DNA of 64,000 nucleotides, from positions 1-64,000 of the IMG/VR virus record IMGVR_UViG_3300017605_000880, one strand, 5' to 3'. Origin of the DNA: a virus. The position numbers and the translations under genes were made by a program. The notes below the pieces were generated by a model. It was not told the DNA's origin. It worked only from the letters and a program-made list of their open reading frames with translations, and ran no database searches. Below, one piece after another: positions 7,106 to 14,928 of this stretch. Numbering within the stretch: the stretch's first letter is position 1; every line of letters begins with the position of its first letter.

Positions 7106-7686
7106 TGGACCGGGTGCTCCAAGCGGTGACCGACGGGCGTGAACAGCGCATCGCCGACTACCGCGAATCCGGCGGACGTTGCCCCGCCTGCCTGCAGCAG
7201 ATCCCGCTGCGAGTGTCCGGCGCGCCCGACATTATCGGGACCTTCCGGAAACACCGCGACGCCGGGCGTTGGTGTGAAGGCGGCGGGAAGGCACCCAACC
7301 CGTTCACCGTCGCCGAGAAAGCCCGAAAGATCGCCGAACACCTGTCAACCCCAGAGCAGGACCTCGCCGACTGGTGGCGGCAGCGGTGCGAAGGCGAGAT
7401 CGATATGGTGGTCGCGAAAGCCATCGAATATGGCGCGACCGACCTGCGCGACCTCGGCCGGCAGATCATGGACATGGCCGGACGGCTCGACCCGGAAGGC
7501 CCGCCTCTCCCAGACGGGTACCTCACCGAGGTCGGGATCGTGTTCTACGCCCAAGGGAAACTCGCCCGGATCGTCGCCGCGATCAAAGAAGGCCGACGTC
7601 CCTCGGCCGACTCGTGGCTGGACCTCGGTGTGTACGCCCGGATGGCCCAACGGGTCCACGACCGAGGCGGCTGGCCCGGTGTCTAG
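7105..7686 (+). CDS. MazG-like nucleotide pyrophosphohydrolase (MazZ candidate)
   Basis: 193 residues, joined to purZ by a TGATG junction. The N-terminal 60 residues hold CPAC...FRKHRDAGRWCEGGG, a small zinc-finger-like domain common in front of phage enzymes. The helical C-terminal domain (EGEIDMVVAKAIEYGATDLRDLG, then TEVGIVFYAQGKLARIVAAIKEGRRPSADSWLDLGVYARMAQRV) is of the phage MazG-like type. In Z-DNA phages MazZ trims (d)GTP to (d)GMP, the PurZ substrate; position directly after purZ supports the same role here. The classical EExxE signature is not obvious, so activity is a family inference. Confidence 0.7.
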   Translation: MDRVLQAVTDGREQRIADYRESGGRCPACLQQIPLRVSGAPDIIGTFRKHRDAGRWCEGGGKAPNPFTVAEKARKIAEHLSTPEQDLADWWRQRCEGEIDMVVAKAIEYGATDLRDLGRQIMDMAGRLDPEGPPLPDGYLTEVGIVFYAQGKLARIVAAIKEGRRPSADSWLDLGVYARMAQRVHDRGGWPGV

Positions 7687-7762
7687 CCGGCCCCTGCTCC
7701 GCCTGGCCCCCGCCTGCATCTACTGGGCGTGGTTCATCCTGACCTACTGCGCCGGCAGCTGA
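7679..7762 (+). CDS. 27-residue membrane peptide
   Basis: GTG start inside the end of the MazG-like gene, stop 2 bases before the next ATG. The peptide (MSSRPLLRLAPACIYWAWF...) is a single hydrophobic segment with two cysteines. The exact fit between its neighbours favours real translation, but such a short frame could be chance. Confidence 0.45.
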   Translation: MSSRPLLRLAPACIYWAWFILTYCAGS

Positions 7763-7764
7763 CC

Positions 7765-8103
7765 ATGCCCACCCGGATATCCACCGCAGACGAGCACTAC
7801 TGGGAACAGCAAGCCCGACACCTGGTCGGCTGTGACATCTGCCCCGCCCCGGTCGACCAACCATGCCAATACCCGACCAGCGGAGTCGAAGCCTCGGTGT
7901 GCTGCCACACCGGCCGGATGATCGCCGCCGTCAACCACCCCGACTGGGCCGGAAGGAAACCCAAATGGCTGCCGGTGAATCGATGCGCGACTGGCTCGCC
8001 CCCCAATCCCGACGAGCCGACTGCCCCGAACCCGACTGCAACATGTGGGCCGGACACCAAGGGTTGCACTCCATCGCCCCACCCCACCGCCGCCGTTCCG
8101 TAG
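7765..8103 (+). CDS. Small zinc-finger-like protein
   Basis: Conserved-looking part is the first 65 residues: CDICPAPVDQPCQYP, then CCHTGRMIAAVNHPDWAGRK, a Cys/Cys/Cys/His pattern seen in short phage zinc proteins. The last 40 residues (proline/threonine-rich) overlap the next gene in another frame and look like spill-over with no stop. No ribosome site is obvious; coupling to the preceding peptide is possible. Function unknown. Confidence 0.6.
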   Translation: MPTRISTADEHYWEQQARHLVGCDICPAPVDQPCQYPTSGVEASVCCHTGRMIAAVNHPDWAGRKPKWLPVNRCATGSPPNPDEPTAPNPTATCGPDTKGCTPSPHPTAAVP

Positions 8104-8258
8104 CGTTGTGGGCCGTCACCATCGCCACCCTCGCCATCGGGTTGGCGATGCTGGTCGGCGCTGCGTGGCTCGACCTGAAAACCGCCCAGCTTGCCGGCTT
8201 CGGGATGCTGCTGGCCCAACTCGCCATACTCGCTATCAACGAGATGAGGAAACACTGA
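7965..8258 (+). CDS. Membrane protein, two TM segments
   Basis: 97 residues from an ATG with GGAAGGAAA upstream; an ATG six codons later is possible. The N-terminal 40 residues contain CPEPDCNMWAGHQGLH, a small Cys/His site; two hydrophobic helices follow (about 44-64 and 70-90). It overlaps the end of the zinc-finger-like gene for 139 bases in a different frame and ends in a TGATG junction with the dUTPase fusion. Function unknown. Confidence 0.65.
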   Translation: MAAGESMRDWLAPQSRRADCPEPDCNMWAGHQGLHSIAPPHRRRSVALWAVTIATLAIGLAMLVGAAWLDLKTAQLAGFGMLLAQLAILAINEMRKH

Positions 8259-9211
8259 TGGGCACACCCTGGGGCGACCAACCCCCACTCGTGTACTTCG
8301 CCGAACCGATCGACAAAGCCCACGGGCAGAACTTCGCCATCGCCGCCGCCATGCACGGCGCACTAACCACCTGGGGCTGCACCACCTACCGCCCCAGCGC
8401 AGCCTGGAAAGCCACCCACCTGGACTGGCGGGTTGAACATCTCAACCGGCAAGCCCTGCGCCTGGCCGACCTGATCGTTGCCTACCTCGACGAGCACACC
8501 CCATCGATCGGGGTCCCCGCCGAGATCGAAGCCGCCACCGCCCAGAAAATCCCCGCCATCGTCCACTACACCGGCCAGTCGTTCGCCCTGGCCAGCAACC
8601 CGCTGGTCACTGTCATCCGAGACACCGCTGACCTGGTCGCAGCGGTGATGCGGGCGTTGAAAGACCACCCCCGACCCGACCGGGCCGCCGACCACCACCT
8701 GGCCCGGACCCTCGCAGCAGGCGGTTCGGTCAGCCTCGGCACCATCACCCCCACCACAGCTACCGCCCTGGTCGCCCAGATCAACGGCCCCGAACCGATC
8801 CGGCTGGTCGTCACCGACGGCGCCACCCCGCCTGTGCGGGTCTACGCCGACGACGCCGGGATCGACCTCACCACCGCCGCCGAGGTGACTATCAGCCCTG
8901 GGCAGTACATCGACGTCCCCACCCAGGTCGAAGCCACCCAACTCCCGGACGGGTACTGGGGGTTGATCACCGGCCGCTCGAGCGCCCTACGGAAATGGCG
9001 CCTGCACATCCCGAACGCGGTCATCGACCCCGGCTGGCGCGGCCCGCTGTTCGTCGGGGTGTGGAACCTCGGCGGGAACCCCGTCACCGTCAAAGCCGGC
9101 GACCGGCTCGGACAGCTGATCCTCATCCCCAACCACCCCGCCCCGATCGAGGTCGTCGCAGCGGTTGAGGACCACCCCCGGGGTTTGAAAGGTTTCGGCT
9201 CGAGCGGATGA
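8258..9211 (+). CDS. Nucleoside deoxyribosyltransferase-like / dUTPase fusion
   Basis: 317 residues with two enzymes. Residues 10-110 resemble nucleoside 2-deoxyribosyltransferases/nucleotide hydrolases: VYFAEPID, LNRQALRLADLIVAYLD, then IGVPAEIEAA with the likely catalytic Glu89, and IPAIVHY. Residues 180-317 contain all five dUTPase motifs: DDAGIDL, GLITGRSSALRKW, NAVIDPGWRG, GDRLGQL and RGLKGFGSSG. dUTPase removes dUTP and supplies dUMP. The front domain could cleave or swap a base on a deoxynucleotide, so the protein may clean the nucleotide pool. Its operon neighbours (PurZ-, MazG-, PurB-like) make a role in base-Z metabolism conceivable, but the substrate is unknown. Confidence 0.85.
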   Translation: MGTPWGDQPPLVYFAEPIDKAHGQNFAIAAAMHGALTTWGCTTYRPSAAWKATHLDWRVEHLNRQALRLADLIVAYLDEHTPSIGVPAEIEAATAQKIPAIVHYTGQSFALASNPLVTVIRDTADLVAAVMRALKDHPRPDRAADHHLARTLAAGGSVSLGTITPTTATALVAQINGPEPIRLVVTDGATPPVRVYADDAGIDLTTAAEVTISPGQYIDVPTQVEATQLPDGYWGLITGRSSALRKWRLHIPNAVIDPGWRGPLFVGVWNLGGNPVTVKAGDRLGQLILIPNHPAPIEVVAAVEDHPRGLKGFGSSG

Positions 9212-9651
9212 AACCGAACCACCAATGCCGGGTCTGCGGGCGGTGGCTCGAAGGCGAATGGAACCGGACCACCGACCCAGACCTGCAGGCCGCCCTACAG
9301 CGGCAGATGGACCAAGGCCACTGCGACAGCTGCACACCAGACCCCGAACGACCCCACCAATGGCGACCTACCCGGCTCGGCATCACCCGCATCCTGCAGA
9401 CCGAACGGCTATCCATCCACCGCGTCAACTACCTGTGGTGGTGCGCCTGGTGCGGCCGGCAGACCAGACAACCCGACTACCCCGGCGGGATGTGCAACCA
9501 ACACCGGCTCGCAGAGATCACCGGCCGGACCTACACCGCCGACACCAAACCCCCACTCCCAGGAAGGCCACCCAACCGGACATGGCACCCGACTACCACT
9601 GCGTGTACTGCCGCCCCCAACCCCACGCACGATTCCACAACGGCACATTGA
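9208..9651 (+). CDS. Zinc-ribbon protein
   Basis: 147 residues from an ATGA overlap with the fusion gene. It shows CRVCGRWLEG, CDSC, then WWCAWCGRQ and CNQHR: four Cys pairs or Cys/His sites, enough for two zinc ribbons. The last 25 residues run out of frame with the next gene and are probably spill-over. Likely nucleic-acid binding by analogy; no specific role is visible. Confidence 0.65.
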   Translation: MKPNHQCRVCGRWLEGEWNRTTDPDLQAALQRQMDQGHCDSCTPDPERPHQWRPTRLGITRILQTERLSIHRVNYLWWCAWCGRQTRQPDYPGGMCNQHRLAEITGRTYTADTKPPLPGRPPNRTWHPTTTACTAAPNPTHDSTTAH

Positions 9652-9872
9652 TCGAAATCGTTCTGCACCACCTCGGACGGCGCTGCCACGGCGACATCAC
9701 CCGGCTCACACCCACCGAATGGGACAGTTACGCACCCGCCCACGTGGATACAGAGCTGCGCCAGAAATGGGTCCAGAACTGGCAACGCGAACATGCACCC
9801 GCCACTGCGACAGCCCGACCGGACCGGCCCCGACCTGCCGGGACCGTCCGACGGCCCACCCCCCGCCGGTAG
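9582..9872 (+). CDS. Small Cys/His protein with basic C-terminus
   Basis: 96 residues beginning MAPDYHCVYCRPQPHARFH, followed by a helical region and a Pro/Arg-rich tail. CVYC plus later His and Cys could hold zinc. AGGAAGG lies about 14 bases upstream. It overlaps the preceding gene by 70 bases in another frame. Last gene before the 181-base gap that precedes the primase. Function unknown. Confidence 0.6.
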   Translation: MAPDYHCVYCRPQPHARFHNGTLIEIVLHHLGRRCHGDITRLTPTEWDSYAPAHVDTELRQKWVQNWQREHAPATATARPDRPRPAGTVRRPTPRR

Positions 9873-9876
9873 GGTG

Positions 9877-9903
9877 TTGTCCCGCCAGAACCAGCGGTAC
9901 GAT
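9877..9903 (+). promoter_or_regulatory. Possible promoter for the primase/purB unit
   Basis: TTGTCC (9877-9882) and TACGAT (9898-9903) lie 15 bases apart, a short spacer, at the start of the 181-base gap. Transcription from here would carry the hairpin at 9931 in its leader. Weak evidence. Confidence 0.3.
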
Positions 9904-9930
9904 AGACGATCCGCGCCCGCAGACAGGAGC

Positions 9931-9960
9931 GGGGGGCTGCGCCGCCACGCGCAACCCCCC
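9931..9960 (+). promoter_or_regulatory. Strong GC hairpin in the leader of the primase gene
   Basis: GGGGGGCTGCGC pairs with GCGCAACCCCCC: 12 positions with one mismatch around a 6-base loop. No T-run follows. It could terminate or slow upstream transcription, or control the primase transcript. The remaining sequence up to 10053 shows only the GGGGGG ribosome site. Confidence 0.5.
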
Positions 9961-10053
9961 ACCTACCGTCACCGGACCCGCAAGAACCACCTGGATCAAT
10001 CCTAGCACAACCGGCCCCCGACGGCCGCCAACCACCAACAAGAGGGGGGACGA

Positions 10054-12237
10054 GTGGAACGTACCCCGCTGCAGGTCGTGCTCGACGCCATCACCACCCG
10101 CACCGGGACCGGGCAGCTGCAGAACGGCCAGTGGCGGTTGCACTGCCCCGCCCACCCAGACCGGAACTCCAGCCTCGGCCTCGGCGAATCCCCAGCCGGA
10201 CACGCCCTGCTGTACTGCCAAGCCGGCTGCCGCACCGAAGACGTCCTCGCATCGGTCGACCTGCAGATGCGCGACCTGTACCCCATCCCGGTCAGCGACC
10301 GTCGTGACGACCCGATCGTCGCCACCTACCCCTACGTTGACGAGACCGGGCAGCTACTGTTCCAAGTGCTACGGACCGCGAACAAACGGTTCATGCAACG
10401 CCGCCCCGACCCCGACCACCACGGCAAATGGATCTACAAACTCGACGAGGTCCGACGGGTCCTGTACCGCCTCCCAGCTGTGCTGCAAGCCATCCGCGAA
10501 GGCCAAACCATCTACCTGGTGGAGGGCGAGAAAGACGTCCACACCGTCGAGTTGGACGGCGGTGTCGGGACTTGCAACCCCGGCGGCGCCGGGAAATGGC
10601 GACCCGAATATACCGAACAGCTACGCGGCGCCCACCTCGTCATCGTCGCCGACATCGACCCCACCGGGGTCGGGATGCGCCACGCCCGGACCCTACACCA
10701 ACAGCTACAACCAGTAGCAGCCAGCCTGTTGTTGACCCAGCCCGCTGCCGGGAAAGACACCACCGACCACCGGCTCGCCGGGCACCAACTGGACGAACTG
10801 ACCATCGTCGACCCTAACCCCCCAACCCCCAGCTTGCAGGCCGTCCCGCTGCCCCCGGAGGCCATCGACGGGCCAGCCGAGCCGGTATCACCCGCCACCA
10901 TTGATATGGGGAGAGCGAGGATCCGGTTGACCCCCGCCAGCGCATTCACCATCAAACCCGTCCGGTGGGTGTGGGACGGGCGGATGCCGCTCGGCGAGAT
11001 CTGCCTCATCGCCGGCCGCGAAGGCGTCGGCAAAAGCACATTCCTAGCCTGGCTCACCGCCGCCATCACAAACGGTAACCTCCCCGGGGTGTACGAAGGC
11101 GAACCCCGGGCCGTCCTGTATTCAGCATCGGAAGACGCCTGGAGTTACACCATCGCCCCCCGGATGGTCGCCGCCGGAGCCAACCTCGACCTGGTCTACC
11201 GGATCGACACACTCGACGACGACGGCACCCCCGGGAAGTTGATCCTCCCACGCGACAGCCGGTACCTGCCGGAGATCGCCGAAGAAACCAAAGCCGCCGC
11301 ACTCATGTGCGACCCCATCCTCAGCCTCGTCGACGGAAGGATCAACCCCAACCAAGCCCAAGAACTCCGGTCCGCACTCGAACCGTTGAAACACGCCGCC
11401 GAAACCGCCGGGATCGTCGTCCCCGCACTGGTGCACTTCAACAAAACCCGCGACGTCGACATCCTATCGATGATCGCCGGGTCGAGATCCTGGTCCGAAG
11501 TCGCCCGCGCCGCACTCGCCATCGCCGAGGACAAAGAAGCCGAAGAATACACCTGTGTCGTCTCCCAAGGCAAGAACAACCTCGGCCGGAGAAACCTCCC
11601 CAACCTGCTGTACACCATCGACGACGTAGCGTTGGAGACCGAGGACGGACCACCCGCCAGGGTCGGGCGGCTGCGCTGGACCGGCGAGACCGAACTGGAG
11701 GCGGAGGAGGTCCTCCAACGGAAACCGGCCAGCCAAGCCAACCGCGACAACGTCAACCGGACCCAGGCGGCGATCCTGGACTGGCTGGACGAACAAGGCC
11801 GCGCCTGCAGCCCCCGCGAGGTCGCTGACGGACTCCCGGACGTCCTGAACTACGAGAACGCGAAGAAAACCCTCGCCCGGTTGGCGTCACGCGGCGTGAT
11901 CCAACGCGTAGGGACAGGCTTGTATCGCACTGAACCCGCTGTCCCTGCCGCCGGAGCCGGGTCAACGGCCGCGCGCACGCGCGACCCCCTCGGAAACCTG
12001 TCCCTGTCCCCCTCCCAAGTCAGGGGGGGTAAAAGGGAGGGACAGGGACAGCAGGGACAAGGGACAGGGACAGGGACGGAGGGGGCAGGGGGGTTGTCCC
12101 TCGAGGTGGTAAGGAGCTGTTCGGTCTGCTACGGACCGTTAACCCCAGTAGAGCCAGGGCAAACCACCCACCCCACCTGCCAACCCGAGACGCCCGGTGA
12201 TACGCTGGGTGCCACGGAAGGAGACACCGCCACATGA
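10054..12237 (+). CDS. Primase-helicase (zinc-finger, TOPRIM, RecA-like ATPase)
   Basis: 727 residues from a GTG with a G-rich ribosome site. Residues 25-60 hold C-P-A-H...C-x3-C, the CHC2-type zinc site of primases. Residues about 145-220 form a TOPRIM domain (YLVEGEKDV, then VIVADIDPTGVG). A RecA/RepA-type ATPase follows with Walker A IAGREGVGKST (about 319-329), LMCDPILSLVDG as Walker B, and PALVHFNK. After 560 come a winged-helix-like stretch, a low-complexity Gly/Thr/Gln linker, and a final CSVCYGPL...C zinc motif. It should prime and unwind DNA at the phage fork. It shares an ATGA overlap with the lyase gene, tying replication to the purine pathway. Confidence 0.85.
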   Translation: MERTPLQVVLDAITTRTGTGQLQNGQWRLHCPAHPDRNSSLGLGESPAGHALLYCQAGCRTEDVLASVDLQMRDLYPIPVSDRRDDPIVATYPYVDETGQLLFQVLRTANKRFMQRRPDPDHHGKWIYKLDEVRRVLYRLPAVLQAIREGQTIYLVEGEKDVHTVELDGGVGTCNPGGAGKWRPEYTEQLRGAHLVIVADIDPTGVGMRHARTLHQQLQPVAASLLLTQPAAGKDTTDHRLAGHQLDELTIVDPNPPTPSLQAVPLPPEAIDGPAEPVSPATIDMGRARIRLTPASAFTIKPVRWVWDGRMPLGEICLIAGREGVGKSTFLAWLTAAITNGNLPGVYEGEPRAVLYSASEDAWSYTIAPRMVAAGANLDLVYRIDTLDDDGTPGKLILPRDSRYLPEIAEETKAAALMCDPILSLVDGRINPNQAQELRSALEPLKHAAETAGIVVPALVHFNKTRDVDILSMIAGSRSWSEVARAALAIAEDKEAEEYTCVVSQGKNNLGRRNLPNLLYTIDDVALETEDGPPARVGRLRWTGETELEAEEVLQRKPASQANRDNVNRTQAAILDWLDEQGRACSPREVADGLPDVLNYENAKKTLARLASRGVIQRVGTGLYRTEPAVPAAGAGSTAARTRDPLGNLSLSPSQVRGGKREGQGQQGQGTGTGTEGAGGLSLEVVRSCSVCYGPLTPVEPGQTTHPTCQPETPGDTLGATEGDTAT

Positions 12238-13676
12238 GCCGACGCACCCCCACCCCAGACATCGACCGCATCTGGACCACCACCTGGACCACACACCTGT
12301 GGCACCAACAATGGCTCGCCCACCTGCACACCCAAACCCGAGCCAACCCCAACCACCCAGGACACGACCACCTCGACCACTACCACCAAGCCGCCCAGGC
12401 TTACACCGACAACCCCACCCCATGGTTGATCGAACAACAACACCAAGAACAGATCACCCGACACGACCTGCAAGCCGCACTCGACGTGTTCAACCGGCAC
12501 GCCGGACACGACACCGCCCACTACGGACTCACCAGCCACGACATCACCGACCCCACCACCCAGATCCAGATCCGAGACAGCGCCAACCACATCCTGCGCC
12601 AGATCACCGAACTCGCCCACCAACTCGGACAACAAGCCCGAACCTGGCGCCTGCAACCGCTGCTCGCCCGCACCCACGGCCAACCCGCCCAGGTCACCAG
12701 CTACGGACACCGGATCGCCACCACCATCACCCCGCTGCTCGCGGCCGGGGCCCGGCTCGAGGCCGCGATCCAGAACTACGACTTCCGCCCGCCGCACGGC
12801 GCGGTCGGCACCTCTGCTGACCTGAACCGCGTCCTACACGGGTGGGCCAGCAGCGGGGACGCCCCGACGACGGCCTCGGAGGGGTCTCCGAGCGCCTCGG
12901 AGCCCCCGACGGGTATTTCGGGCCCCCCTCGGGCTTCGGAGGCCGCCGGAAAGGCTTCCGAAGCCGTCGACCTGTACGGCGTTTTGATCGCCAAAGCCGC
13001 CGGGTTCCTGTTCGTGATGCCCACCACCCGTCAGATCTACCACCGCAGCTACGACCTGCCGATCGCGTCGGCGATGGTGGAGGTCGCGGCGGTCGCCCAG
13101 ACCTGGGCCACCGACCGGCGTCTGGAGGCGATGCTCGGGTTGGGCAACGAAACCCGCGACCCGGGGCAGGTCGGCTCGTCTGCGATGGCACATAAGACCA
13201 ACCCTGTCTTGTGCGAGCGGATCTGCAGCCTGGCGTCGGTTACGCGGAGTCACTACACCGGGTTGGCGGAGATCGCGGGGCAGGGTTGGCTCGAGGGGGA
13301 TGTGTCGACCTCTGCAGCCCGTCGGTTGTTGCTGCCGCAACTGTTCTCGAATGTCTCGGCGATCCTGATCAACTGGCGGGACGCGGCCGACCGGTGGGAG
13401 CCGGATTGTAAGCGGCTATCCCAGGAGTTGGGGTTATACGCCCAGGAGGTGTCGACGGGTGCGTTGCTGCACTATCTGGTCGAGTCTGGGGTGCCACGGT
13501 CGGAGGCTCACGAGAAGCTGCGCGGGGGGGTGTTGGGGGTCCTGGCCGAGGCGGACGACGACCGTCACGAGCAGTTAGTGGAGGTGATGGTGGATGCGTC
13601 TCGGATCCCGGCGCAGGCGTTGATTGAGGTCGATGTAATTGTGGAGGCAACGGCCCCCCTCGGCCCGTCCAGTTGA
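12234..13676 (+). CDS. purB: Adenylosuccinate lyase-like protein with low-complexity insert
   Basis: 480 residues of the fumarase/aspartase superfamily: TSHDITD (100-106), ARTHGQPAQ (145-153, with the catalytic His), and the family signature QVGSSAMAHKTNP (312-324). PurB removes fumarate from adenylosuccinate. In base-Z synthesis the same reaction turns the PurZ product into 2-amino-dAMP, a step usually left to the host enzyme. Here the phage carries its own. Residues about 203-246 are an insert rich in Ser, Glu, Pro and Ala, placed between GTSADLNRVLHG and YGVLIAKAAG. Codon use changes part-way: the first third is very C-rich, the rest more G-rich. Starts at ATGA with the primase gene. Confidence 0.88.
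   Translation: MSRRTPTPDIDRIWTTTWTTHLWHQQWLAHLHTQTRANPNHPGHDHLDHYHQAAQAYTDNPTPWLIEQQHQEQITRHDLQAALDVFNRHAGHDTAHYGLTSHDITDPTTQIQIRDSANHILRQITELAHQLGQQARTWRLQPLLARTHGQPAQVTSYGHRIATTITPLLAAGARLEAAIQNYDFRPPHGAVGTSADLNRVLHGWASSGDAPTTASEGSPSASEPPTGISGPPRASEAAGKASEAVDLYGVLIAKAAGFLFVMPTTRQIYHRSYDLPIASAMVEVAAVAQTWATDRRLEAMLGLGNETRDPGQVGSSAMAHKTNPVLCERICSLASVTRSHYTGLAEIAGQGWLEGDVSTSAARRLLLPQLFSNVSAILINWRDAADRWEPDCKRLSQELGLYAQEVSTGALLHYLVESGVPRSEAHEKLRGGVLGVLAEADDDRHEQLVEVMVDASRIPAQALIEVDVIVEATAPLGPSS
12840..12971 (+). repeat. Structured, repeat-rich insert within purB
   Basis: This 44-codon stretch is full of short direct and inverted copies of CTCGGAG/CTTCGGAGG. CGGCCTC at 12871 pairs with GAGGCCG near 12939-12945, so the DNA or RNA can fold on itself. 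It is absent from the usual lyase fold at this place. It resembles a small palindromic insertion kept in frame. Confidence 0.5.
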
Positions 13677-13708
13677 CACCCGGGGTGGCACGGTGGTTTC
13701 CTGGTGGG

Positions 13709-14191
13709 ATGCCTGAACATAGCCACGCCGATCCGGCTGCTGAGTTCCGACGGTCGATGCAGGACGGGCATCCCTGGCTGCCCGGCGGCGTCTTCGCCGC
13801 CAACCCCGGACTGGACCAGCGCATCCTGGCCGCGCTGGAATCCTGGACCGCTCCGTTGTCCTGGGCAAATAGTCCGCCGCCGTCGATCCTGGTTGAGTTC
13901 GAGACCGACGCGCACAGGGCCGAGGTCGAAGCACTTCGAACGCAGATCGCGGCACTCACCGCCGAACGGGACCGGGCACAACGCCTCGCCGGGGAAGCAC
14001 GGGCGCTGCTGGAGTCCTGGTACCACGACCCGGACTGTTCGGTCGGCAGACGTGAGCTGCAGCACTTCGAAGGCGAGAAGGTGTGCGCGCACTTCAAAGA
14101 GCGGTGGCGGCACCAGTGCGCCGAGGCGCTGCTCGCCGTCCTGGGCGGCGCCGAACCCGACGGGGAGGCTGTTGGCCCCAGCGAGAGCTAA
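13709..14191 (+). CDS. Coiled-coil hypothetical protein
   Basis: 160 residues from ATG 13709 (a TTG at 13673 and a GTG at 13685 are in-frame alternatives). The middle (about 70-105) is a coiled coil rich in Glu/Arg/Ala; the C-terminal half has CSVGRRELQHFEGEKVCAHF and one more Cys. Not recognised. It starts a run of small genes after the replication operon. Confidence 0.6.
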   Translation: MPEHSHADPAAEFRRSMQDGHPWLPGGVFAANPGLDQRILAALESWTAPLSWANSPPPSILVEFETDAHRAEVEALRTQIAALTAERDRAQRLAGEARALLESWYHDPDCSVGRRELQHFEGEKVCAHFKERWRHQCAEALLAVLGGAEPDGEAVGPSES

Positions 14192-14201
14192 GCTGGGATC
14201 T

Positions 14202-14384
14202 ATGCCAGCTGATGTCTTCGCCCGAGTCCGGGTCACCCGAGTATTCAACCTCGAAGAACAACTCCGCGACCAAGTCCAAACCCTGCAAGGCCAACTCCAA
14301 ACCCTGCAAGGCCAACTCCAGACCCTGCAGGGTCAGGTCCAGAACCTGAACCAACGAGTCACCGCTCTGGAGAACGCACCGTGA
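14202..14384 (+). CDS. 60-residue coiled-coil protein with heptad repeats
   Basis: MPADVFARVRVTRVFNLEEQ followed by three near-identical seven-residue units of type TLQGQLQ and a fourth degenerate one, a perfect leucine-zipper pattern. No ribosome site; a TAAGCT -10-like hexamer ends 7 bases before the ATG, so it may be leaderless. Probably oligomerises. Function unknown. Confidence 0.65.
   Translation: MPADVFARVRVTRVFNLEEQLRDQVQTLQGQLQTLQGQLQTLQGQVQNLNQRVTALENAP
14271..14333 (+). repeat. Three tandem 21-bp units inside a coiled-coil gene
   Basis: Units at 14271-14291, 14292-14312 and 14313-14333 share CAA(G/C)TCCA(A/G)ACCCTGCA; a fourth diverged unit follows. Each encodes one heptad. Copy number may vary by slippage. 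Confidence 0.8.
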
Positions 14385-14397
14385 AAGGACAACACCT

Positions 14398-14928
14398 GTG
14401 GTAAGCGACGGATATTGGCTGGCCGCCCCCGGCCACGGCTGGCGGCGGGTCAAGCTCGAGGATTACCTGACCGCAGCCGGCAACGCCGGGCTGTACCGCA
14501 CCGTCACCGACCGGCCCCCCGAAGCGTTCACCGACATCGCCTCCGGGATCCGAGGCACCACGACCGACCCGAACACCACCCCGCAGGAGGTCCCCCGGTT
14601 GCACGTGGAAGGCCGGACGTTGAACGAGCAGCTGGGCGATCTGCGCACCGCATGGAGCCAGCTTGGCGAGGCGTTGGCTGCTGTCGGCCAGGCGTCGCGC
14701 GTGATCGCCGAGGCCCGGCAGATCTTCCGGGAGGCTGTGACGGTCAAGAACCAGTCGTGTTCGGCCGCGCTGCCCCAGGGGGATCCCCGGGTGTGCTATG
14801 TCTGGACGACCCACGAACACCCCGACCTGCCCGGGATCAAGATCGAGACCTGCATGCGATGTGGGCAGCCCAACTGGGAGGCCCTGACCCGGCTGCTGCA
14901 GCCAACCGACAAGGAGAACCCCGAGTGA
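14398..14928 (+). CDS. Hypothetical protein with C-terminal zinc-like motif
   Basis: 176 residues from a GTG after AAAGGA. A helical middle (LNEQLGDLRTAWSQLGEAL, RVIAEARQIFREAV) is followed by CSAALPQGDPRVCYVW and CMRCGQPNWEAL, giving four cysteines that could hold zinc. It ends in a GTGA overlap with the lipoprotein gene. Not recognised. Confidence 0.65.
   Translation: MVSDGYWLAAPGHGWRRVKLEDYLTAAGNAGLYRTVTDRPPEAFTDIASGIRGTTTDPNTTPQEVPRLHVEGRTLNEQLGDLRTAWSQLGEALAAVGQASRVIAEARQIFREAVTVKNQSCSAALPQGDPRVCYVWTTHEHPDLPGIKIETCMRCGQPNWEALTRLLQPTDKENPE

Noticed and set aside
13673-13691. A sixth 19-bp palindrome copy as a promoter
   Set aside because: TTGACAC-N5-GTGGCAC fits the family loosely, but no -10 follows at the right distance, so it is not listed as a promoter.
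14271-14354. CRISPR-like repeats
   Set aside because: Units are directly tandem without spacers and encode heptads of a coiled coil.
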